Shown: positions 58,349 through 64,000 of the stretch, piece after piece
How positions within the stretch are numbered: position 1 is the stretch's first letter
Layout: each line of letters starts with the position of its first letter
Origin: Mycobacterium sp. IDR2000157661
Lineage (GTDB): Bacteria > Actinomycetota > Actinomycetes > Mycobacteriales > Mycobacteriaceae
Direction of reading: 5' to 3'
Length of the DNA stretch: 64,000 nt
Assembly: GCF_022317005.1 (NCBI RefSeq)
Contig: NZ_CP081006.1
Span: 62,001-126,000 of the forward strand
Program-made: the position numbers and the translations under genes
The notes under the pieces: model-generated
Told to the model about the DNA's origin: nothing
Seen by the model: only the letters and a program-made list of their open reading frames with translations
Databases searched by the model: none

Positions 58349-58996
58349 ATGGTCAAGGTCTTCCTGGTTGACGACCATGAGGTCGTCCGGCGCGGTCTGG
58401 TCGACCTGCTCGGTGCCGATCCAGAACTCGAGGTGGTCGGGGAAGCCGGCTCCGTGGCACAGGCCCTCGCGCGGATCCCGGCGCTGCAACCGGACGTCGC
58501 GGTCCTCGACGTGCGTTTGCCGGACGGCAACGGCATCGAACTGTGCCGCGATCTTCTCTCCCGGCTGCCCGATCTCCGCTGCCTGATGTTGACCTCGTTC
58601 ACCTCTGACGAGGCGATGCTGGACGCGATCTTGGCCGGAGCGAGTGGCTACGTGGTCAAAGACATCAAAGGTATGGAGCTCGCGCAGGCGATCAAGGATG
58701 TCGGCGCCGGCCGGTCCCTGTTGGACAACCGGGCGGCCGCGGCGTTGATGGCGAAATTGCGCGGGTCCGCCGAGCGGTCGGATCCCTTGGCCGGACTCAG
58801 CGAGCAGGAACGAGTCCTGCTCGACCTGCTCGGTGAAGGCCTGACGAACAAGCAGATCGCCGCGAGGATGTTCCTCGCCGAGAAGACGGTGAAGAACTAC
58901 GTGTCCCGACTTCTTGCGAAGCTGGGCATGGAACGCCGCACACAGGCGGCGGTGTTCATCTCGAAGCTCGACCAGTCCCACCGCGTCAACGAATGA
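58349..58996 (+). CDS. devR: DevR/DosR response regulator (NarL/LuxR family)
   Basis: 215 residues from the ATG behind AAGGA; an upstream ATG at 58316 is not supported. Receiver residues match M. tuberculosis DevR by position: acceptor Asp54, switch Thr82 and Lys104. The LuxR-type helix-turn-helix is in the last 65 residues ([25 protein letters not shown]). It binds the 14-base-core palindromes listed in this window and activates the hypoxia regulon after phosphorylation by DevS-type kinases. It lies in an Acg-Usp-devR unit with a DevR box at its head, so positive autoregulation is expected. Confidence 0.93.
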   Translation: MVKVFLVDDHEVVRRGLVDLLGADPELEVVGEAGSVAQALARIPALQPDVAVLDVRLPDGNGIELCRDLLSRLPDLRCLMLTSFTSDEAMLDAILAGASGYVVKDIKGMELAQAIKDVGAGRSLLDNRAAAALMAKLRGSAERSDPLAGLSEQERVLLDLLGEGLTNKQIAARMFLAEKTVKNYVSRLLAKLGMERRTQAAVFISKLDQSHRVNE

Positions 58997-58998
58997 CC

Positions 58999-59024
58999 GG
59001 TTCGCCGCTCAGGACTGGCGAACC
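58999..59024. terminator. Bidirectional hairpin between devR and the converging Usp gene
   Basis: GGTTCGCC and GGCGAACC form a perfect 8-base stem with a 10-base loop, starting just after the devR stop and running into the last codons of the opposing Usp gene. Placement suggests shared termination; there is no T-run. Confidence 0.5.
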
Positions 59025-59896
59025 ACCAGCACCGGCATCCGCGCCGCCTCGGCGACGGTCGCGCTGACCGAACCGAGGAGCATCCCGGCGAATCCGCCCC
59101 TGCCGTGGCTGCCGACAACCGTCAATTGCGCTTCCTCCGAAAGCTCGAGCAGCATCTGCGCGGGCCGGTTCATCACCACGACACGCCGCACGAGGACATC
59201 CGGATACTGCTCCTCGTAGCCGGCCAGCCGCTCTGCCAACGTGCGCTCAGCCTGACCCTGCACGGCCGGCAACTCCGACCCCGGCACCTCGTAGACGGTG
59301 AAATCACTCCAGGCGTGGACCGCGACCAATTCGACTCCACGCAAGGAGGCTTCCCGGAAGGCGACCGCGGTGGCCGACTCCGAGGCCGGGGAGCCATCGA
59401 CGCCGACGAGGACCGGCGCCACGGCGGGCTGCGGCATCAGCGGGTCCTCGTCGTGGATGACGGCGACCGGGCACTTCGCGTGTTGGACCAGGCCCGTGCT
59501 CACCGAGCCGAGCAGCCGCCGCTCGATCGCCCCCAGCCCGCGACACCCGACCACGATCATGTCCGAATCCTTCGACAGGTCGATCAGCGTCGGCACCACA
59601 CCGGCGGTGAACGTCTCGGTGGTGATCCGGATCGGTTCTGCGACCGTCGCCTTTCTCGCGGTGTCGACCGCGGCATCGAGGACGGCGCGGCCCCGCTCGG
59701 CTGCGCGCTCCACCAGTTCCGGGGTCATCGGTAGGTCGGGCCACATCCGCATGCCCGGCGATTGGATGACGTGCACTATGGACAGCGGGAACCGATGCAG
59801 CGCGGCTTCGCGTGCCGCCCAATCGACGGCCACCCGGGAAGCCGGGGAACCGTCGACTGCGACAACGATGCCGGGGTGTGTGGTCGGGGTCGCCAT
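59009..59896 (-). CDS. Tandem universal stress protein
   Basis: 295 residues from an ATG behind AAAGGAG. Both ATP motifs intact ([17 protein letters not shown] and [17 protein letters not shown]). It follows an Acg-type nitroreductase gene by 67 bases with no convincing DevR box of its own, so it is probably read from that gene's promoter. Confidence 0.92.
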   Translation of the reverse strand: MATPTTHPGIVVAVDGSPASRVAVDWAAREAALHRFPLSIVHVIQSPGMRMWPDLPMTPELVERAAERGRAVLDAAVDTARKATVAEPIRITTETFTAGVVPTLIDLSKDSDMIVVGCRGLGAIERRLLGSVSTGLVQHAKCPVAVIHDEDPLMPQPAVAPVLVGVDGSPASESATAVAFREASLRGVELVAVHAWSDFTVYEVPGSELPAVQGQAERTLAERLAGYEEQYPDVLVRRVVVMNRPAQMLLELSEEAQLTVVGSHGRGGFAGMLLGSVSATVAEAARMPVLVVRQS

Positions 59897-59963
59897 GTCG
59901 ATCTCCTTTGTCGGGTGGCGCGAGACCTCGTGCGTCGACTGTCCTGCGGATCCGGCGGGATGG

Positions 59964-60956
59964 TCAACCGAGGGGTGTCCCGTCCAATCTCGCCAACACC
60001 TCGTTCAATTTCCGGCGTGGGGTGGCGGGCAGCGGGTCTGCGTTCACCGGCGCCCAACCGATCCGCAGAAGCATCTGCGGACAGGAATCGCCGTCGAAGA
60101 CATGCTCGCGCACCCCGGCACGGGTCTCGGTGAATTCGAGCGGCTCGGTGATCGGGCAGCTTGCCAACCCGAGTGCCGTAGCAGTCAGCAGCACCGTGCT
60201 CGTCGCTTCACCGGCACGCAGCCGGGACAGCTCACCATCGTCGGTCGTGCCCAGGGCGATGACGACCGCGCCATCGTCGTGCGCATCCGAACCCTGCGGT
60301 TGGGTGAGCACCGGCCCCGCGAACCACCGCGCCGGAATAGGCGCCCTCGCATCGGGTTTCGGTGTGTTTCGGGCAGGTACTCCCGCTGCGGCACCGTATC
60401 GTCCACTCCACGTCGCCAACTCGGCCGAATAGTCGCGGTCACCGGCGTGGCGCCAGGCCGCCTCGGCGACGATGCCCTGCAATCCCGGAAGGTCGTCCAC
60501 CCGGCGCATCGTCACACCCATCCGAGCGGCGCGAGATCCCATCAGCGCGATGTCACCGTGTGCCACGAGCCACGGACTGTACCTGCGCCGGTCGGTGCGA
60601 CGTCGCGGGATGGCGGCGGCCAGGGCGATGTCGAGGTCGCCTGCCGGATGACGGTGCAGTTCCAGCGAGGCCAGGTGGTCGGGGTCGTCGGGGTTGGGGA
60701 ATCGGTGGATCTTGGCTTGCCAACCGAGCGCCGCGAAGGCGATCTGGCCGTGATTCAGCGTGGCCCCGCAGCTGACCATCATGTCGCGGGCGTCGGGGTC
60801 GGTGTGCTGCAAGTGCAGTCGCCGATTGGCGTACAAGTGCAGGCTGCGCTCCCCCAGGCGCCACTGCCAGGGTTGTGAGTTGTGCACCGACGGTGCCCGC
60901 GCCGCGAGCATGAGGGCCGAGCGCGTCGTCTCGAGATCGGGGAATTGAGCACTCAT
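59964..60956 (-). CDS. Acg-family nitroreductase-like protein
   Basis: 330 residues from ATG 60956 (a GTG at 60968 is the alternative). Family motifs RAPSVHNSQPWQW and IPRRRTDRRRYSPW are clear, as is LLTATALGLASCPITEPLE in the second half. It is closer to the 62.3 kb paralogue than to the devR-linked one. A weak DevR-like element lies 90 bases upstream. Confidence 0.88.
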   Translation of the reverse strand: MSAQFPDLETTRSALMLAARAPSVHNSQPWQWRLGERSLHLYANRRLHLQHTDPDARDMMVSCGATLNHGQIAFAALGWQAKIHRFPNPDDPDHLASLELHRHPAGDLDIALAAAIPRRRTDRRRYSPWLVAHGDIALMGSRAARMGVTMRRVDDLPGLQGIVAEAAWRHAGDRDYSAELATWSGRYGAAAGVPARNTPKPDARAPIPARWFAGPVLTQPQGSDAHDDGAVVIALGTTDDGELSRLRAGEATSTVLLTATALGLASCPITEPLEFTETRAGVREHVFDGDSCPQMLLRIGWAPVNADPLPATPRRKLNEVLARLDGTPLG

Positions 60957-61046
60957 TGGCCGTTGCACCTCGATGAATTGAGTTTTACCGGAACAAGGTT
61001 GCCGGTCCGCGCCCCCGAATCGCGAAGTCCGAAGACCCGCACGACT

Positions 61047-61060
61047 GAGACTTTCCGACC
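61047..61060 (-). promoter_or_regulatory. Weak DevR-like element upstream of the 60 kb nitroreductase
   Basis: GAGACTTTCCGACC keeps the GAC-TTT left half but only half of the right half; 90 bases from the nitroreductase start codon. Confidence 0.3.
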
Positions 61061-61065
61061 GGCGG

Positions 61066-61965
61066 TCAAGATTGCCTGGCCACGATCACCGGGATGCGCG
61101 CGGCCTGGGCCACGGCTGAGCTCACCGAGCCCAGCAGTAGGCCGGCGAAGCCTCCGCGTCCGTGGCTGCCGACGATGAGGAGTTGGGCCTGCTCGCTCTC
61201 GGCGAGCAACCGGTTCGCAGGCTCGTCCTGGCCGACGACGCGACGCACTGCGACATCCGGGTAGCGCTCGCACCAACCGGCGAGCCGCTGCGCAAGCTCC
61301 TCGTCCGCCTGAGCCGCGAGAGCCGGCAATGCCACATCGACGCCGAAATCAGCGCTGCTGAACCAGGTGTGCACCGCAACGAGGTCCACACCGCGCCGCG
61401 ACGCTTCGTCGAAGGCGATGGCCGTGGCCGACTCGGATGCCGGCGAACCGTCGATGCCGACCACGACGGGCGCTTCGGTCCGCCCACTTGCCTGCGCCTC
61501 GTCATGGAAGACCGCCACCGGGCAGTGTGCGTGGTGCACCAGACCCGAACTCACCGAGCCCAGCAGCAGTCTTTGCACTCCCCCGAGCCCGCGGCATCCC
61601 ACCACCAGCATGTCGGCGTCCTTGGACAGGTCCACCAACGTCGGCACCGGGGCGCCGGAGACCACGCGCTCCTCGATCCCGATCTGGGCTGGCTGCTCGA
61701 GCGCTGTCCCGGCCACATAGCGCGCGTTGGCGACCATTTTCTCGCCACGCCGGTCGCGTTCCTCCCAAAACTCAGGCGGGATGGGCAGATCCACCCACGG
61801 ACCGACCTCGAGATATGGCAGGACATGGACGAGGGTCAGCGGAACATGCCGCAGGCCGGCCTCGACGGCAGCCCATCGCGTCGCCTCCAGGGACGTAGCT
61901 GAGCCGTCGACGGCCACGACGATGCCGTGGGCCCTCGGTTCTGTCGACTCGGTGTGGGAGCTCAC
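61066..61965 (-). CDS. Tandem universal stress protein
   Basis: 299 residues from a GTG overlapping the upstream small gene's stop. Both ATP motifs intact ([17 protein letters not shown] and [16 protein letters not shown]). It is transcribed with the preceding three-helix protein from the DevR box at 62252. Confidence 0.92.
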   Translation of the reverse strand: MSSHTESTEPRAHGIVVAVDGSATSLEATRWAAVEAGLRHVPLTLVHVLPYLEVGPWVDLPIPPEFWEERDRRGEKMVANARYVAGTALEQPAQIGIEERVVSGAPVPTLVDLSKDADMLVVGCRGLGGVQRLLLGSVSSGLVHHAHCPVAVFHDEAQASGRTEAPVVVGIDGSPASESATAIAFDEASRRGVDLVAVHTWFSSADFGVDVALPALAAQADEELAQRLAGWCERYPDVAVRRVVGQDEPANRLLAESEQAQLLIVGSHGRGGFAGLLLGSVSSAVAQAARIPVIVARQS

Positions 61966-62216
61966 GTGCGACCCCGCAGAGCCAATCGAGGACCCCCGCT
62001 CTCGTCCGGCACCGAGAGAGCAAGCAGTCGTCGACTTCGGTTCAACGTCAACGGGATCACGTGCGATGTCACCGTGGCTTGCGCGACAATCTCGGCATAG
62101 ACGGCCGCGACGACTCTTTCGACCTCAACGCGCGAACGCTCGGGATACTTCGCGCAGAGGTTGCACACCAGACTCTCGAGCTCGTCGTGCACCAGAGGTT
62201 CGGCGAATGCGGCCAT
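61962..62216 (-). CDS. Small three-helix-bundle-type protein (DUF3562-like)
   Basis: 84 residues from ATG 62216, or 94 from an ATG at 62246. The shorter form is chosen because its start is exactly 42.5 bp from the DevR box centre, with AAGACT in the -10 position, whereas the longer start would lie five bases from the box. The helical core ([31 protein letters not shown] spacing) resembles small actinobacterial dimerisation-helix proteins. It contains two cysteines three residues apart. It is coupled to the following Usp by GTGA overlap. Function unknown. Confidence 0.7.
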   Translation of the reverse strand: MAAFAEPLVHDELESLVCNLCAKYPERSRVEVERVVAAVYAEIVAQATVTSHVIPLTLNRSRRLLALSVPDESGGPRLALRGRT

Positions 62217-62251
62217 TCCGCAAGTCTTCGCTGCGGAGATGATCACTGCTA

Positions 62252-62265
62252 CGGACCAAAGTCAC
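62252..62265 (-). promoter_or_regulatory. DevR box upstream of the small protein-Usp unit
   Basis: CGGACCAAAGTCAC matches 11 of 14 core positions; centre 62258.5 is 42.5 bp from ATG 62216. Confidence 0.7.
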
Positions 62266-62304
62266 CGGTGACGGTCCCGAGAGTCACTCCGCGAGCCGGC
62301 CCGC

Positions 62305-63333
62305 TCATTGCAGCGGTGTGCCGTCCAGGTCGGTGACCACCTCGTCGATCGGCCGCCTCGGCGTCGAAGGCAGCGGATCTGCCCCCACCGGGGCCCAGCC
62401 GATCCGGAACATCATCTGGGGATACTCGCGGTTGTCGAAGACCTCCGCCATGATCGCGTCACGGGTTTCGCCGATCTCCAACGGTTCAGACACCGGGCAC
62501 GTCGCCAGACCGAACGAGGTCGCCGTCAGCAGTGCCATGCTGGTCGCCTCCCCTGCGCGTAGTCGCGCGAGATCATCGTCGGCCGCGGAGCCCAGGGCCA
62601 GCAGTGCGGCGTGGTCCTCGCCGGCGGCGGCATCGCCGGGTGAGTTCATTACACCCGCGGCGAATCGGCGACCGAGCAGGGACGCCGTGGCGGGTGCGGG
62701 GATGTTTCGCGCGGGCACACCCGTGGTGGCGGCACGCCGGCCGCTCCATGCACTCAACTCCGCGCGGTAGCCACTGTCGTGATCGTGACGCGAGACGGCC
62801 TCGGCGACAATCCCGCTGATGTCGCGCGACATCTCGACGCAGCGCAGCTGAATTCCCATACGAGCGGTCCTGGCGCCGATCGTGGCAACGTCGCCGCGAG
62901 GCACCGGCCACGGGCTGAAGTGCCGACGGTCGGTGCGCCGGCGCGGGATCGCCGCAGCCAGTGCCACGTCGTGGTGGTCGGCCGGCGACGATGAGAGCAG
63001 AACCGACGCCAGGTGCGAAGGTTCTGCGGGATTGGGGAACCGACTCACCCGTGCCCGCCAGCCCAGCGCCGAAAGCGCGATCACCGCGTGGTTCAGAACC
63101 AAGCCGCAACTGACCATGAGCTCGCGCCGATCCGGGTCGGCATGGATCAGGTGGTGGGTGGGGTCGGCGTAGAGATGGAGGCTGCGCTCACCCACCATCC
63201 AGCGCCACGGCTGGCTGTTGTGTATCGACGGCGCGCGCGTCGCCAACGTCAATGCCGTCCGGATGGTCTGCGCATCGGGGAACTCCGCCGACTTGGAAAC
63301 GTCGGCAAGCCCACTCTGATCGAGGATCGTCAC
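62305..63333 (-). CDS. Acg-family nitroreductase-like protein
   Basis: 342 residues from a GTG at 63333; a TTG at 63378 would add 15 residues including two cysteines. Motifs RAPSIHNSQPWRW, IPRRRTDRRHFSPW and LLTATSFGLATCPVSEPLE show it is a close paralogue of the 60 kb gene. It is divergent from fdxA, sharing the gap with the best DevR box in the window. Confidence 0.87.
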   Translation of the reverse strand: MTILDQSGLADVSKSAEFPDAQTIRTALTLATRAPSIHNSQPWRWMVGERSLHLYADPTHHLIHADPDRRELMVSCGLVLNHAVIALSALGWRARVSRFPNPAEPSHLASVLLSSSPADHHDVALAAAIPRRRTDRRHFSPWPVPRGDVATIGARTARMGIQLRCVEMSRDISGIVAEAVSRHDHDSGYRAELSAWSGRRAATTGVPARNIPAPATASLLGRRFAAGVMNSPGDAAAGEDHAALLALGSAADDDLARLRAGEATSMALLTATSFGLATCPVSEPLEIGETRDAIMAEVFDNREYPQMMFRIGWAPVGADPLPSTPRRPIDEVVTDLDGTPLQ

Positions 63334-63431
63334 GGTGCAATGGTCACGCCACCGACAACCCGTGACACAGGGCAACAAGTCACATATCCGGGTTACTCCT
63401 GTCCCGTCACGGCGGGGGCGACCTAGTCTGG

Positions 63432-63445
63432 GGGACCAAAGTCAC
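63432..63445. promoter_or_regulatory. DevR box between the 62.3 kb nitroreductase and fdxA
   Basis: GGGACCAAAGTCAC matches 12 of 14 core positions, the best in the window, and is preceded by two more G. A weak second site (GGGCCATCGGCTCC, 63455-63468) is centred 43.5 bp before the fdxA ATG. TAGCCT at 63493-63498 is a perfect TANNNT -10 placing the start of transcription at the fdxA ATG. Confidence 0.75.
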
Positions 63446-63504
63446 TGCGACCGGGGGCCATCGGCTCCTTCACCCGCATCTTGGCGGTGCCCTAGCCTCG
63501 CGGC

Positions 63505-63858
63505 ATGACCTATGTGATCGGTTCTGCGTGTGTCGATGTGATGGATAAGGCGTGCGTGCAGGAATGTCCGGCGGATTGCATCTACGAGGGGGCGCGTTCG
63601 CTCTACATCAATCCCGACGAATGCGTTGATTGCGGCGCGTGCAAGCTGATCTGCCGGGTCGGAGCGATCGAGTACGAGGTCGACCTGCCCGAGGAGGACC
63701 GCGTGCACCTGGCCGACAACGCCGCGTTCTTCACCACCGTGCTGCCGGGTCGAGAAGAGCCGTTGGGGTCACCGGGCGGCGCCTACGCGGTGGGGCGGGT
63801 CGGCGTGGACACTCCGCTGGTGGCGGCCATGCCCCCCAACACGGCCGCGGCCCACTGA
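63505..63858 (+). CDS. fdxA: Seven-iron ferredoxin FdxA
   Basis: 117 residues. Cys9, Cys17 and Cys50 can ligate a [3Fe-4S] cluster and Cys21, Cys40, Cys43 and Cys46 a [4Fe-4S] cluster, as in mycobacterial FdxA (Rv2007c, DevR regulon). The usual CP after the last cysteine is CR here (KLICRVG). Ferredoxin could feed electrons to the nitroreductase-like proteins or other reductases. No ribosome site is seen, consistent with a leaderless mRNA. Confidence 0.92.
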   Translation: MTYVIGSACVDVMDKACVQECPADCIYEGARSLYINPDECVDCGACKLICRVGAIEYEVDLPEEDRVHLADNAAFFTTVLPGREEPLGSPGGAYAVGRVGVDTPLVAAMPPNTAAAH

Positions 63859-63863
63859 CCACA

Positions 63864-63920
63864 GAACCAGGGAGGGGGAGAGCCCCCGCCGACGTTGACG
63901 TCGACGGGGGCCTTCCTGGT
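63864..63920 (+). terminator. fdxA terminator
   Basis: A 13-base stem with one G-T pair (63882-63894 with 63899-63911) and a TTGA loop, enclosed by outer arms AACCAGG and CCTGGTT. It starts about 6 bases after the fdxA stop and is followed by a mildly T-rich tail. The remaining 80 bases to the window end show no gene, only a small GACGCA/TGCGTC repeat (63946-63964). Confidence 0.75.
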
Positions 63921-64000
63921 TGCTACGCACGATCCGGCGATCATCGACGCACATCCGATGCGTCTCGGCGTATAGCGGCATGCGGCAGGACCGGTTGTCC

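Overview
The window looks like chromosome from a fast-growing mycobacterium (Mycobacterium/Mycolicibacterium). The evidence is high GC, a DevR (DosR) response regulator, a DevS-type heme-GAF histidine kinase, tandem universal stress proteins (Usp), a WS/DGAT acyltransferase, Acg-family nitroreductases, an OtsB-GH65 fusion, a RafH-type hibernation factor and many overlapping GTGA/ATGA start-stop junctions. The species is not identifiable from the sequence alone. I saw no tRNA, rRNA, CRISPR array, insertion sequence or phage gene.

Layout. 0-11.7 kb is ordinary accessory metabolism: the 3' end of a DUF4185 gene; a 1379-residue sensor kinase/receiver/PP2C phosphatase/anti-sigma-like fusion; a divergent amidohydrolase | Rieske oxygenase-TetR pair; and a divergent acyl-CoA dehydrogenase | TetR-hydrolase pair. 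Palindromic candidate TetR operators lie in both divergent gaps. 11.8-17.0 kb holds a CtpH-like giant P-type ATPase flanked by two small proteins that share a membrane motif. 17.1-20.5 kb holds a SulP transporter overlapping a DevS/DosT-type kinase.

20.6-41.7 kb and 46.5-64 kb together form a hypoxia/dormancy (DevR) island. It contains a thiolase-fold pair, PfkB, a PPOX-fold protein, a complete group 3b-type NiFe hydrogenase operon with its protease, trehalose-6-phosphate phosphatase/GH65, PEP synthase, an AcsA/2-oxoacid dehydrogenase/ACP operon (E2 gene frameshifted), eight Usp proteins, RafH, DUF1918, an acyltransferase, a Rv2004c-like kinase, three Acg nitroreductases, devR and fdxA. I located 13 candidate DevR boxes. 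At several of them the box centre lies about 42.5-44.5 bp from the start codon of a gene without a good Shine-Dalgarno sequence, which suggests leaderless mRNAs.

42.0-46.4 kb interrupts this island with a self-contained persulfide/sulfite detoxification module: a CstR-like repressor, DUF302, TauE exporter, rhodanese, CstB-like persulfide dioxygenase-rhodanese, thioredoxin and a 52-residue Cys-rich protein. It carries five near-identical palindromic operators.

As a system, the DevR genes would let a respiring actinobacterium dispose of reductant (hydrogenase, ferredoxin, nitroreductases), re-route carbon (PfkB, PEP synthase, AcsA/PDH-like complex, acyltransferase) and protect ribosomes and proteins (RafH, Usp) when oxygen is limiting.
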